Shown: positions 17,472 to 26,766 of the stretch, one piece after another
Layout: each line of letters starts with the position of its first letter
How positions within the stretch are numbered: position 1 is the first letter of the stretch
Assembly (NCBI GenBank): GCA_046349635.1
Contig: JAXMBX010000032.1
Span: 1 to 59,711, forward strand
Length of the DNA: 59,711 nucleotides
Reading direction: 5' to 3'
Origin: JAXMBX01 sp046349635
GTDB taxonomy: Bacteria; Planctomycetota; Planctomycetia; Planctomycetales; Planctomycetaceae
Made by a program: the position numbers and the translations under genes
The notes under the pieces: generated by a model
Seen by the model: the letters and a program-made list of their open reading frames with translations, nothing else
The model's database searches: none
What the model was told of the DNA's origin: nothing

Positions 17472-17479
17472 TCCCGTAG

Positions 17480-17501
17480 GCTGGGTCGAGACCCAGCTTT
17501 T
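17480..17501 (+). terminator. Hairpin with T4 after the TPR-like gene
   Basis: GCTGGGTC GA GACCCAGC followed by TTTT. A related sequence (GCCTGAGTCAAGACCCAGCC) occurs at about 30659-30678, so this is also a member of a dispersed repeat that may double as a terminator. Confidence 0.5.
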
Positions 17502-17545
17502 CAGCGTGTGGGATTTCATTCGACAATCGATCCCGTATTCGATCA

Positions 17546-17608
17546 AACTAGCCCGGAGCGGTAGCGACGGGTTCCAGTTCAACTGCTCCGGCCCTCAGGG
17601 CGGGCATG
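17546..17608. repeat. Repeat family C copy 1, and half of repeat A
   Basis: AACTAGCCCGGAGCGGTAGC followed by GACGGGTTCC (17546-17575), also present at 33438 and 33641. The right half of repeat A (CAGGGCGGGCATG) is at 17596-17608 without a left half. Confidence 0.65.
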
Positions 17609-17674
17609 CGTCCGTTTGACTCTGACGAATCGCGGAGCTCGTGACAGTAACGATCAACGAAGCAATAGCTGACT

Positions 17675-18733
17675 ATGTCCGCATCCAACGATCCCCTCAC
17701 ACTGATCGTTGAAGCCCGCGCCCACGGCTGGAGAGTCGATCACTTTCTCAGCCGCACCTTCGGCAACTACAGCCGCGCTCTCCTGCAGAAAGCCATCGAG
17801 CAAAAAGGTGTCCTCGTCAACGGCCTCCCCGTCAAGACTTCCAAGCGCCTCCGCGTCAACGACGTCGTCACCGTCCGCCTTCCGGAAACACCCGACGAAA
17901 CGCTCCCCCCCGAAGACATCCCTCTGCAGGTTATCTTTGAAGACGAACACATGGTCGTCCTCAACAAACAGGCGGGCATCATCGTCCACCCGGGCAAAGG
18001 GAACTATCGCGGCACTCTCGCAGGCGCCCTCCAGTTTCACTTCGATCAACTCTCGGACGCCGCCGGCCAGCTCCGCCCCGGCATCGTCCATCGCCTCGAC
18101 AAGGACACCACCGGCGTCATCGTCATCGCCAAGAACAATCAGGTCCACCATCGCCTCAGTGGCCAGTTCGAGCGTCGCGAGGTCGTGAAGGAATACCGCG
18201 CTATCGTCCACAAGGTCCTCGAGCGGGACAGCGACTACATCGAAACCTTCATGAGAGTCCATCCCAAGAACCGCCAGAAGATGTCCGTCTGCGAACCGGG
18301 TGGCAACGCCCGCGAAGCCACCACCTTCTACGAAACTCTCGAACGCTTCGACGGCTTCACATACGTCCGCCTCCTTCCCAAAACAGGCCGCACCCATCAA
18401 CTCCGCGTCCACATGGCCTTCCTCGGGCATCCCATCGTTTCCGACACTCTCTACGGCGGACAGACCCCCGGAGCCATTCTCGGCCCACCGCCGCCAACCG
18501 AAGAGCCGGAAGAAGATCTAGAGGCCGAAATCGATGCCTCCGCCGGGGCCGCAAACACTGTGGCAACCGATGATGTGGCTAAGGGTTGGATCAATCGTCA
18601 GGCGCTCCACGCGTTTCGCCTGGAATTGACCCATCCCGTCAGCCGCCAACGCTTGATTTTTGAGGCCCCCTTGCCGGAGGATATGGAGGCTCTCCTGACC
18701 GCGCTTCAGAACAGAAAGAGGAATCCTTCATGA
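17675..18733 (+). CDS. RluA/RluD-family RNA pseudouridine synthase
   Basis: A 352-aa pseudouridine synthase. Residues 15-75 form an S4 RNA-binding domain (RVDHFLSRTFGNYSRALLQK), followed by the catalytic domain with IVHRLDKDTTGVIVIAKN; D142 is the catalytic Asp. RTHQLRVHMAFLGHPIVSD, typical of the family, is also present. A 45-aa low-complexity insert (about 270-305, Pro/Glu/Ala-rich) lies before the C-terminal part. RluD-type enzymes modify 23S rRNA, but the exact target is not provable here. The stop overlaps the next start (ATGA), implying translational coupling with the FAH gene. Confidence 0.9.
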   Translation: MSASNDPLTLIVEARAHGWRVDHFLSRTFGNYSRALLQKAIEQKGVLVNGLPVKTSKRLRVNDVVTVRLPETPDETLPPEDIPLQVIFEDEHMVVLNKQAGIIVHPGKGNYRGTLAGALQFHFDQLSDAAGQLRPGIVHRLDKDTTGVIVIAKNNQVHHRLSGQFERREVVKEYRAIVHKVLERDSDYIETFMRVHPKNRQKMSVCEPGGNAREATTFYETLERFDGFTYVRLLPKTGRTHQLRVHMAFLGHPIVSDTLYGGQTPGAILGPPPPTEEPEEDLEAEIDASAGAANTVATDDVAKGWINRQALHAFRLELTHPVSRQRLIFEAPLPEDMEALLTALQNRKRNPS

Positions 18734-19596
18734 GGCTGGCCAAGGTTCAACTTCCCGACAGCGACGTCCGTATTGCCGTCTGGGAAGAGAACAATCAGTT
18801 GCGCATGCTCGATCTCACCCAGGTGGACGACTGCCGCAATCTCTCCGAACTCTTGCACTCCCCCGATCCCCTCGGGCTGGCGAAATATCTGATCGACCAG
18901 CAGGCCGAGCCCCTCACCCCTTCCGATGTCACCATCCTCCCCCCGCTCGATCGCCAGGAGGTCTGGGCCGCCGGAGTGACCTACAAGCGGAGCCAGGTCG
19001 CACGCATGGAGGAATCCAAGGCTGGCGCCTCCCACTACGACAAGGTCTACACCGCCCCCCGCCCCGAGCTCTTCTTCAAGGCCACCCCCAACCGGGTCAG
19101 CGGCCCTCACCAGCCTCTCCGCATCCGGGCCGATACCGAGTGGTCCGTCCCCGAACCGGAATTCGCCCTCATCATCAGCCCCGATCTGCGACTCGTCGCC
19201 TACACCATCGGCAATGACATGTCCGCCCGGGACATCGAAGGGGAAAACCCCCTCTACCTCCCCCAGGCCAAGCTCTACAAGGAATGCTGTGGCTTAGGCC
19301 CCTGCGTCCTCATCCCCGAAAAGAAACTCGACCGCCCCAACACCAAGATCGAACTCGTCATCAACCGCGGTCGCGAAGATGTCTTTAAGGGGCAGACCGA
19401 CCTCGGCCAGATGGCCCGCACCTTTGAAGACCTCATCTCCTGGTTGGGGAAAGACAACCTCTTCCCCAACGGCGTCATCCTCCTCACCGGGACCGGAATC
19501 GTCCCCCCGGATGACTTCACCCTCGCCGCCGGAGACCTCGTCTCCATCACCATCACCGGCATCGGCACACTCACCAACCCCATCGTCCAGGGCTGA
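18730..19596 (+). CDS. Fumarylacetoacetate hydrolase (FAH) family protein
   Basis: A 288-aa protein. Residues 1-80 form the FAH N-terminal domain and 80-288 the catalytic domain: VTYKRSQVARMEE, PELFFKATPNRVSG, a metal-binding EPEFALI and GNDMSARDIEG. FAH proteins cleave or decarboxylate 2-keto acids with a divalent metal. The YKRS and MEES pattern is close to sugar-acid degrading members (ketoglutarate/2-keto-3-deoxy acid types), but the substrate is unknown. It shares four bases with the pseudouridine synthase stop; a functional link between the two is not obvious. Confidence 0.85.
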   Translation: MRLAKVQLPDSDVRIAVWEENNQLRMLDLTQVDDCRNLSELLHSPDPLGLAKYLIDQQAEPLTPSDVTILPPLDRQEVWAAGVTYKRSQVARMEESKAGASHYDKVYTAPRPELFFKATPNRVSGPHQPLRIRADTEWSVPEPEFALIISPDLRLVAYTIGNDMSARDIEGENPLYLPQAKLYKECCGLGPCVLIPEKKLDRPNTKIELVINRGREDVFKGQTDLGQMARTFEDLISWLGKDNLFPNGVILLTGTGIVPPDDFTLAAGDLVSITITGIGTLTNPIVQG

Positions 19597-19636
19597 TTCG
19601 CAAAGAGACACGACCAGAGTGTCGCACACGGAACGG

Positions 19637-20548
19637 ATGCCCATGCCCAAACTCGATACGCTCAAACACGTCGATTGCATCGAGGGGATGCAGAAGCTTC
19701 CCGCCGGTTCGGTCGACCTCGCCTTTGCTGATCCCCCCTTCAACATCGGCTATGACTACGATGTCTACGAGGACAAGCTCGGCTACAAGCAGTACCTCGA
19801 CTGGTGCAAACAGTGGACCGCCGGCGTCATCCGCCTCTTGAAGCCCGATGGCACCTTCTGGCTCGCTATCGGCGATGAATACGCCGCCGAATTGAAATTG
19901 CTCCTCCAGGATCAGGGGCTCGTCTGCCGTAGTTGGGTCATCTGGTACTACACCTTCGGCGTGAACTGCAAACTCAAGTTCAGCCGCTCCCACGCCCATC
20001 TGTTCCACATGGTGAAAGACCCCAAAAAGTTCACCTTCAACAAGGAACCGATCGCCGTCCCCTCCGCCCGCCAGCTCGTCTACGCTGACAAACGCGCCAA
20101 TCCCACCGGTCGCCTCCCCGATGACACCTGGATCCTTCGTCCTCAGGATATCCCCGAAAGTTTCTCCGCGGACGAAGACACCTGGTACTTCCCCCGCGTG
20201 AATGGCACCTTCGCCGAACGCAGCGGCTGGCACGGCTGCCAGATGCCCGAGCAACTCCTGGGACGCATCATCAACTGCTGCTCTCATCCGGGTGAAACCG
20301 TTCTCGATCCCTTCGCCGGCAGCGGCACCACTCTCTGCACCGCCAAGAAACTCGGACGCCATTACCTTGGCTTCGACATCTCCGCCGACTATGTGCGACA
20401 GGCCACCGCGCGGCTGGCGCAAATCTCCTCAGGCGATCCTCTTGCCGGCTCCGCCGATCCCCTCAAGAGTGCCCCCTCCACCAAAGCCGGCCGCAAACTC
20501 GCCGACAAAGTCCCCTCCACTACCCCCCGCACCCGCAAGTCGAAATAA
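19637..20548 (+). CDS. Site-specific DNA methyltransferase, beta class (orphan)
   Basis: A 303-aa amino-methyltransferase (N6-adenine or N4-cytosine). Catalytic motif IV DPPF is at residues 32-35 and the AdoMet motif FAGSGTT at about 225-231, so the order is that of the beta group. SWVIWYYTFGVNCKLKFSRS and HLFHMVKDPKKF lie between as the target region. The C-terminal 35 residues are Lys/Pro/Ser-rich. No restriction endonuclease or specificity gene lies nearby, so it looks like a solitary enzyme that may act in gene regulation or phage defence. A second ATG at 19643 is possible. Confidence 0.85.
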   Translation: MPMPKLDTLKHVDCIEGMQKLPAGSVDLAFADPPFNIGYDYDVYEDKLGYKQYLDWCKQWTAGVIRLLKPDGTFWLAIGDEYAAELKLLLQDQGLVCRSWVIWYYTFGVNCKLKFSRSHAHLFHMVKDPKKFTFNKEPIAVPSARQLVYADKRANPTGRLPDDTWILRPQDIPESFSADEDTWYFPRVNGTFAERSGWHGCQMPEQLLGRIINCCSHPGETVLDPFAGSGTTLCTAKKLGRHYLGFDISADYVRQATARLAQISSGDPLAGSADPLKSAPSTKAGRKLADKVPSTTPRTRKSK

Positions 20549-20669
20549 CCTTACCGTAGCCCGATTCTCCCTCCGAATTCCTCGCATTTCCCCCTCCCTC
20601 GCGACACAATAGATTCACCGTGATTTCTTGTGAATCTCTCCTCTGGGCATCAACGTCGCGAGGGTTCTC

Positions 20670-23600
20670 ATGCGCTGGATCGTTCTGCTGACTGGTTTCC
20701 TCTTCGCTTCCCCTTTCACGCACGCCGCCGATCAATCGCAACCCGCGGCACACCATCAGCCCCCCGGAACCCACAACGTCAAACTCAACGGCCAGACCTT
20801 CACCCTCCCCCTCGGCTTTGAAATCGACCTCGCCGCCACCGCTCCCCTTGTCGATCGTCCCGTCCATGCCGACTTCGACGAACAAGGCCGCCTCTACATC
20901 GCCGATTCCTCCGGTTCCAACGACAAGCCCGACCAGCAGCTCAAGAACCCCACCCACCGCATCGTCCGTCTCGAAGACACCGATGGCGACGGCCGCTACG
21001 ACAAGCACACCGTCTACGCCGAAAAAGTCATGTTCCCCGAGGGCGCGATGTGGTACGCAGGTTCCCTCTACGTCGCCGCCCCTCCCAGCATCTGGAAGTT
21101 CACCGATACCGATGGCGACGGCGTCGCCGATCAGCGCACTGAATGGTTCAAGGGCAAAACTCTCACCGGCTGCGCAAATGACCTGCATGGTCCCTACGTC
21201 GGTCTCGATGGCTGGATCTACTGGGCCAAGGGCGCCTTCGCCGAACAGACTTACGAACGCCCCGGCAAAACCCCCTTCGTCACCCGCGCCGCCCACCTCT
21301 TCCGCTCACGCCCCGATGGCTCCGGGATCGAACCCGTCATGACCGGCGGGATGGATAACCCGGTCGAAATCGTCTTCACCCCCGGCGGCGAACGGATCTT
21401 CTCCACCACCTTCCTCACCCATTCTCGCGGCACCACCCGCGATGGCCTCATCCACGCCATCTACGGCGGCGTCTATGGCAAAGACCACGGCGTCATCGAA
21501 GGCCACCCCCGCACCGGCGATCTGATGCCCACACTCTCGCACATGGGGGCCGCCGCCCCCGCCGGACTGGTTCGCTACACCGGCCTCGCCTTCGGCCCCG
21601 AGTATCGCCATAACCTCTTCGCTGCCCAGTTCAGCCCGCACAAGATCTCCCGCCACGCCCTCACCCCCGACGGGGCGACGTTCAAATCCCAGGACTCCGA
21701 TTTCCTCGTCTCCGACAATCTCGACTTCCACCCCACCGACGTCCTCGATGATGCCGACGGCAGCCTCCTCGTCTTCGATACCGGCGGATGGTACAAGCTC
21801 TGCTGCCCCTCCTCGCAGCTCTCCAAGCCCGACATGCTCGGTGCCGTCTATCGCATCCGCAAGACCGGCGCTCCGAAAGTCACCGACCCCCGTGGCCTGC
21901 AGATCCCCTGGGCACAACAATCCCCGGAACAACTCGCTCAACTCCTCACCGATCCTCGCCCCGCCGTCGTCGAACGCGCCGGTCGTACCCTCTCGCGTCT
22001 TGGGGCTGCCGCCGTTCCCGCACTGACCCAACTCCTGCAGGCCTCCAACGACCCCGCCGTTCGCCTGCAGGCCGTCTGGGCACTCGCCCGGATCGACGAC
22101 GCAGCCGCCCAGTCCGCCGTACGGACCCGCCTCTCGGACAACGACTCCACCGTCCGCCAGGCTGCCATCCACGCCGTCAGCGTCCGCCGCGACTCCGCTG
22201 CCGTCCCGCAACTGCTGACCGTCTTGAAGAACTCCGACCTCCACAACCGCCGTGCCGCTGCGGAAGCGCTCGGACGTCTCGGTGCGACCCAGGCCATTCC
22301 CCTGCTCCTCGAACAGGCCGGTCAGAAGAACGACCGCATCCTGGAGCATTCCCTCACGTATGCCCTGATCGAAATCGCCCAGCCTGCTCTGACCCAGGCC
22401 GGTCTCAACACCACCAATCCCCACACCCTCCGCACCACCCTGATCGCTCTCGATCAGATGCCCGGCGGCAAACTCGATCCCAACTTCGTCGCCCCTCTCC
22501 TGGCTTCGAAAGACCCGCTCCTGAAAGAAACCGCCATCTGGCTCGTCGATCGACACCCCGACTGGGGTTCTGCCCTCGCCACGTTCCTCCGGCAACGCCT
22601 GACCGACAAAGGTCTCACGAATTCCGATTCTGCGGAGCTGTCGCTGCACCTCGCGCGCCTGGCGAAAGATCCCGCCATCCAGGCCCTGATCGTCGAGGCT
22701 CTGTCATCCCCGGAATCTTCTCAACTGGTCAGGCTGACGGTTCTCAGCGCCATCGCCAGTTCACATCCCACCGCCATCCCTGCCGGTTGGGAAGCCGCTC
22801 TTATTCCCTCCCTTTCATCCTCGCAACCTATGGAAGTCCTGGCTGCACTCGCCGCGGCGAAATCGCTCGCCGCCGTGAAGCCTCTGGGTGCTGATATAAC
22901 CGCCGCCCTGCTCACCCGTGTCCGTGATGGCAAAACGGAGGAAGCACTGCGGCTGATCGCTCTCACGGCCGCCTCCCGCTCCCTCGTAAGCATGGATCCC
23001 GGCATCTTCGTCTTTGCCCTCTCGCAACTCGAACCGGATGACCCCATCCAAACCCGCCTCACCGCCGTGGAATGTTTCTCCCGCGTGAAGCTCGACCTCG
23101 AACAGCAACTCACTCTCACCGATCGCGTCCGGACTGCCACCCCGCTCGAAATCGAACGCCTCCTCGAAGCCTTTATCAATCATCCCGATCCCCAGGTCCG
23201 TGGCACCCTCGCTGAGGCTCTGGAAAACAGCCCCGCCCTCAGCGCCGTCCGTCCTGAAACCCTGCAAAAACTCTTCCCCCCGACCGATGCCGTCGCGAAA
23301 CCCATCCACGACCGCGTCCTCGCCAAACTTAACGAGCGCAACCGCCAGCAGCGGGAAAAACTCGAGCAACTCGCCGAGATCGTCAAAACCGGCGACGTCC
23401 GTCGCGGGCAACTCGTCTTCAACAGCCAGAAAGCCGCCTGCACCTCCTGCCACACCATCGGCTATCGCGGCGGAGACGTCGGCCCCAACCTCACCCGCAT
23501 CGGCCAGATCCGCTCCGATCGCGACCTCCTGGAATCCATCGTCTTCCCCAGTCTGAGCTTTGTTCGCAGCTATGAGCCCGTCACGGTCTCCACCCGCTCC

Positions 23601-23807
23601 GGCAAGACCCACGGCGGCATCCTCAAGGGAGACAACCCGCAGGACGTCGTCATCCGCGTCAACGCCCAGGAGGAAGTCCGCATCCCCAGAGATCAGATCG
23701 AGGAGATCCTCCCCGGCACCGTCTCCGTGATGCCCGCCGGCCTCGACCAGCAGCTCTCACCCCAGGACCTCGCCGACCTCGTCACCTTCCTCCGCGCCTG
23801 CCGCTAA
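20670..23807 (+). CDS. PVC-type propeller / HEAT / cytochrome c protein
   Basis: A 1045-aa exported protein. A signal peptide (MRWIVLLTGFLFASPFTHAA) is followed by a beta-propeller domain of the sorbosone/glucose dehydrogenase type (about 30-420; TDGDGRYDKHTVYAEKVMFP, GMDNPVEIVF). HEAT-like helical repeats cover about 430-850 and a C-terminal cytochrome c domain has one haem site (CTSCH at about 923-927, then GPNLTRIG). This three-part design is found almost only in Planctomycetes and relatives, and is thought to serve periplasmic oxidation of sugars or alcohols. The substrate is unknown. Confidence 0.9.
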   Translation: MRWIVLLTGFLFASPFTHAADQSQPAAHHQPPGTHNVKLNGQTFTLPLGFEIDLAATAPLVDRPVHADFDEQGRLYIADSSGSNDKPDQQLKNPTHRIVRLEDTDGDGRYDKHTVYAEKVMFPEGAMWYAGSLYVAAPPSIWKFTDTDGDGVADQRTEWFKGKTLTGCANDLHGPYVGLDGWIYWAKGAFAEQTYERPGKTPFVTRAAHLFRSRPDGSGIEPVMTGGMDNPVEIVFTPGGERIFSTTFLTHSRGTTRDGLIHAIYGGVYGKDHGVIEGHPRTGDLMPTLSHMGAAAPAGLVRYTGLAFGPEYRHNLFAAQFSPHKISRHALTPDGATFKSQDSDFLVSDNLDFHPTDVLDDADGSLLVFDTGGWYKLCCPSSQLSKPDMLGAVYRIRKTGAPKVTDPRGLQIPWAQQSPEQLAQLLTDPRPAVVERAGRTLSRLGAAAVPALTQLLQASNDPAVRLQAVWALARIDDAAAQSAVRTRLSDNDSTVRQAAIHAVSVRRDSAAVPQLLTVLKNSDLHNRRAAAEALGRLGATQAIPLLLEQAGQKNDRILEHSLTYALIEIAQPALTQAGLNTTNPHTLRTTLIALDQMPGGKLDPNFVAPLLASKDPLLKETAIWLVDRHPDWGSALATFLRQRLTDKGLTNSDSAELSLHLARLAKDPAIQALIVEALSSPESSQLVRLTVLSAIASSHPTAIPAGWEAALIPSLSSSQPMEVLAALAAAKSLAAVKPLGADITAALLTRVRDGKTEEALRLIALTAASRSLVSMDPGIFVFALSQLEPDDPIQTRLTAVECFSRVKLDLEQQLTLTDRVRTATPLEIERLLEAFINHPDPQVRGTLAEALENSPALSAVRPETLQKLFPPTDAVAKPIHDRVLAKLNERNRQQREKLEQLAEIVKTGDVRRGQLVFNSQKAACTSCHTIGYRGGDVGPNLTRIGQIRSDRDLLESIVFPSLSFVRSYEPVTVSTRSGKTHGGILKGDNPQDVVIRVNAQEEVRIPRDQIEEILPGTVSVMPAGLDQQLSPQDLADLVTFLRACR

Positions 23808-23837
23808 GGAACCTGCTGTGCTGAATCATTCAGGTTT

Positions 23838-23950
23838 GGGTGCCACTGCCGAGGCGTACTCGCCTCAGCAGTGTTCTTCTCGACAACACGAGATTGGGTG
23901 GCCCGACCGCCGCGCGGTCGGGTGGCGCAGCCACACTGCCTTGCGCGTCC
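23838..23950. repeat. Palindromic repeat island
   Basis: Two elements: GGGTGCCACTGCCGAGGCGT with CGCCTCAGCAGT (23838-23872), also at 45439-45473; and CCCGACCGCCGCGCGGTCGG (23902-23922) with the tail CACACTGCCTTGCGC, also at 45138-45187. Confidence 0.7.
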
Positions 23951-24016
23951 TAATTAGAACTGATCGGGAACGCCGTTTTTACATTCCCCTGCTCGATTGC
24001 TCTCTCCCGCAGCGCA

Positions 24017-25198
24017 CTATTTCCCCTGGATCCAATCCACAGGGAACACCGCGTGCTTGATCGACTCCGACCCGCGCGGCGAATACGTGTACGACACGTG
24101 AATCCGTCCATCCTTGCTCTGGATCATGGAGGGATACGCGAACCCTCCCTCCCGCGGCTTCGCTTCATCCAGCTTCCGTTTCCACTTCCAGGTCTTCCCC
24201 TCATCCTCCGAAAGAGCCATCGAAATCGAGTGCCGCCCCGTCTCCTCATCGTTGTAGATCATCGCCCACCGACCATCCTTCAGCGTCATCACTTCCACGC
24301 TCGATCCCGGATTGGGGATCTCCGTATCCTTCGCGGGCGTCCACGTCTGTCCCTCATCCTTCGAAATCGCCTGCAACACCCGCTTCGGCGCATTCCCGTT
24401 GTCCCGGTGATAGCTCAGGATCGTCCCGTCCTTCTTCTGGACCAGTGAAGGCTGGCTCGCTCCCATCCCCACGATCGGACCGCTCGACTTCCACGACTTC
24501 CCATCGTCGTCCGAAATCCCCACCAGGCTGAATTCGAACCCGTCCGAATACAATGGCAACAGGATCCGGCCGCTCTTCAACTGGATCGGATGCACACGCG
24601 TCATCCACCCTTCCTGAATCTTCGCCGGGTCTTTCGCCGCTTCCACAATCATCCGCGTGAACGGCGGAGCATATTCCGCCCACAACCCGCTGTCCGCGTG
24701 CAGTTCGTCGTACCCCTTCTTCACCTTCTCCGAAAAATCCTTCCCCGGCTTCAGGATGATCGCATCCTGCCACGACCACTTCGGTGCCCCCTCCCCCTGG
24801 TAATCTTCGGAGGTACGGTACTTCAACAGCGCGTTGTTCCACTTGTTCGCCCGCACCGCCACCCAGAACAGCCACAGTTTCTTGTTCCGGTCGATGAACA
24901 GCACCGGATTGCAGTCCGGAAAGTCCGGCGTGTCTGCCATCAGGAACACCGGGCTCCACGTCTTGCTCCCCTTTTTCAGTCGCGCCCCCTGGATCACCAC
25001 GTCATCCGCGCTCCGCTCTCCCGAACCGTGGTACCAGCACGCTAGGAGATCCCCGTTGTCGCACTCCACGATCGAGCTTCCATGCACGTGCTTGTGTTGC
25101 AGCGGAAACATCAACTCCCCTTGCATCTCTGCAGCTTGCACGGGAACCGATAGCAGGAGAACGAGACACAGCGCCAGACCACAGCCCGATTTCAGCAT
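24017..25198 (-). CDS. Secreted sialidase-like (BNR repeat) protein
   Basis: A 393-aa exported protein of the six-bladed sialidase/neuraminidase fold. A signal peptide (MLKSGCGLALCLVLLLSVPV) is followed by a propeller region with several Asp-box motifs of the SxDxGxTW type (SDDDGKSWKS, SKDEGQTWTP, SEDEGKTWKW), plus QKDGTILSYHRDNGN. Such proteins cleave terminal sialic acid or related sugars from glycans; the exact sugar is unknown. The ATG at 25198 follows GAGGTGAC on the minus strand; a GTG three codons earlier would overlap that site. Confidence 0.82.
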   Translation of the reverse strand: MLKSGCGLALCLVLLLSVPVQAAEMQGELMFPLQHKHVHGSSIVECDNGDLLACWYHGSGERSADDVVIQGARLKKGSKTWSPVFLMADTPDFPDCNPVLFIDRNKKLWLFWVAVRANKWNNALLKYRTSEDYQGEGAPKWSWQDAIILKPGKDFSEKVKKGYDELHADSGLWAEYAPPFTRMIVEAAKDPAKIQEGWMTRVHPIQLKSGRILLPLYSDGFEFSLVGISDDDGKSWKSSGPIVGMGASQPSLVQKKDGTILSYHRDNGNAPKRVLQAISKDEGQTWTPAKDTEIPNPGSSVEVMTLKDGRWAMIYNDEETGRHSISMALSEDEGKTWKWKRKLDEAKPREGGFAYPSMIQSKDGRIHVSYTYSPRGSESIKHAVFPVDWIQGK

Positions 25199-25257
25199 GG
25201 AAGTCACCTCAAGGGGAGAATTGAAACGAGGGGGTGTATCGAGAGTACGATAGTAAC

Positions 25258-25290
25258 AAAAAAACAGGAGGAGAGTTGCCTCTCCTCCTG
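25258..25290 (-). terminator. Terminator after rpmA
   Basis: CAGGAGGAGAG TTGC CTCTCCTCCTG (25265-25275 with 25280-25290) followed on the minus strand by seven T. It separates rpmA from the downstream sialidase gene. Confidence 0.88.
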
Positions 25291-25430
25291 CTGAGTATTT
25301 CGTTCAAATTTTTATCGGCGAACCGCTGGTCCCTCACAAAATGCAATTGGTGATCACGCTGAACCTGCGATTTTCACGAAACCGCACGTCGTCCACAGCA
25401 TTTTGGTCCAGAGCATTCTGTGGGAGGAAA

Positions 25431-25685
25431 CTAGCTGGCTGCGGCTTCTTCGATGTTGATCCGGCGACCTTTCTGGTCGAAGTACACCGTCCCGTCGGTC
25501 AACGCGAACAGTGTGTAGTCACGTCCCGTGCCGACGTTCCGGCCCGCGTGCCAACGCGTCCCGCACTGACGCACGAGGATGTTCCCCGCGATCACCGCTT
25601 CTCCGCCGTATTTCTTCACGCCACGGTATTGAGCATTGGAATCGCGACCGTTGCGGCTGGAGCCTTGACCCTTCTTGTGTGCCAT
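25431..25685 (-). CDS. rpmA: 50S ribosomal protein L27
   Basis: A complete 84-aa bL27 with the conserved N-terminus MAHKKGQGSSRNGRDSNAQY and GVKKYGGEAVIAGNILVRQ, VGTGRDYTLFAL. L27 reaches into the peptidyl transferase centre of the 50S subunit. In most bacteria rplU lies directly upstream; here the upstream gene is a conserved hypothetical, so rpmA is separated from rplU. A terminator follows. Confidence 0.97.
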   Translation of the reverse strand: MAHKKGQGSSRNGRDSNAQYRGVKKYGGEAVIAGNILVRQCGTRWHAGRNVGTGRDYTLFALTDGTVYFDQKGRRINIEEAAAS

Positions 25686-25756
25686 CGCCTAAACTCAACC
25701 TTCCTGCAAAAAACTGTTTCAAAATCGCCGTCACCGGCGTCTATTTCCAAAAACGA

Positions 25757-26545
25757 TCAACGATAAATCCACTTCGGTGGCCCGACCGGACGAATTTCCT
25801 TCTCTTCCTGGTCGAACTCATCGCTCGGCCGCCAGAACTCCTGCACAATCGTCTTGCGCTGGACGGCTGTCTTTCCATCCGGGGTAGTAATTTCCCTGTA
25901 CCCGCTGGAAAAACCGGTCATGAAAATTCGGAACTTGTCAGTCGTGGGATCCACGGACCGCCACGTCGCCACACCCCACAGGTAATCCTCGTCCTTGGGA
26001 CGAGTCTTTTCCGGGACCGGCGGAGGCAACGGGCCGACAATTTCGACCGAATTCTTGTACCGCACCTTGCTACCGCCCCGCAACTCGCGCGCGTTGATCG
26101 CCGCCTGAGCCAAGGGCATGACTCGGTCAATGTACCGGTTTTGGCTGTTATTGTCATCCGTAACCAGCGTAAATTCCGGCACAAACACCGGTGGACGCTC
26201 CAGCGGATCCTTACCCGCGAGCGGGGTCGATTCCTTCGTCATCGGGCGGACAATCGGCCGGTTCAACGCCCGATAGCACTGATACCACACCAATCGCTTC
26301 TGTGTCTTACCCGGATTCCCAGGATCCGGCATGTTCACATAAATCATCCGCAACGGCTTCAGCAGCACTTCCAGTTCCCAGAAGTCCACCTGGCTCGACA
26401 GCTCCTGCTCGGACACGTTCGGCAGCACCCGCGTCTCAACGCCGGGCGCCAGATCCGCGTAACTGATTCGCGGCAGAAGAGTTCCGCTGCTCGCCAATAA
26501 CAGGCTGTGATTCAGGAACTTGCGGCGGGATTGTGGTCCGAACAT
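25757..26545 (-). CDS. Exported protein with Tat-like signal, unknown
   Basis: A 262-aa protein beginning MFGPQSRRKFLNHSLLLASS, a twin-arginine-like signal with a hydrophobic stretch. The mature part has SSQVDFWELEVLLKPLRMIY and ends in IRPVGPPKWIYR; no catalytic motif is recognised. It ends 71 bp before rpmA on the same strand and could be cotranscribed with it. The start at 26545 is chosen because it places the twin-Arg signal at the N-terminus; the longer frame adds 31 residues without signal features. Confidence 0.6.
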   Translation of the reverse strand: MFGPQSRRKFLNHSLLLASSGTLLPRISYADLAPGVETRVLPNVSEQELSSQVDFWELEVLLKPLRMIYVNMPDPGNPGKTQKRLVWYQCYRALNRPIVRPMTKESTPLAGKDPLERPPVFVPEFTLVTDDNNSQNRYIDRVMPLAQAAINARELRGGSKVRYKNSVEIVGPLPPPVPEKTRPKDEDYLWGVATWRSVDPTTDKFRIFMTGFSSGYREITTPDGKTAVQRKTIVQEFWRPSDEFDQEEKEIRPVGPPKWIYR

Positions 26546-26766
26546 GGGATCTTTCGTGGGGAACGACGGAGGGAAAGGTCGAAGGCTCACGCACCGGAGG
26601 CCCGCCAGATTTGACCGATTCACTGCTGTCACAAGCATATCCGATCTTTTCTAGATCGGTCAAGAAGTGCCTTCTCCCTCCACAGAACCACGGAAATAAC
26701 TGGCCCGGAGCGATGTTGTCTGCTTGCGTGTGCTTCAAGTTCTTTGTTTGCAATGGGTTGCGGCGG

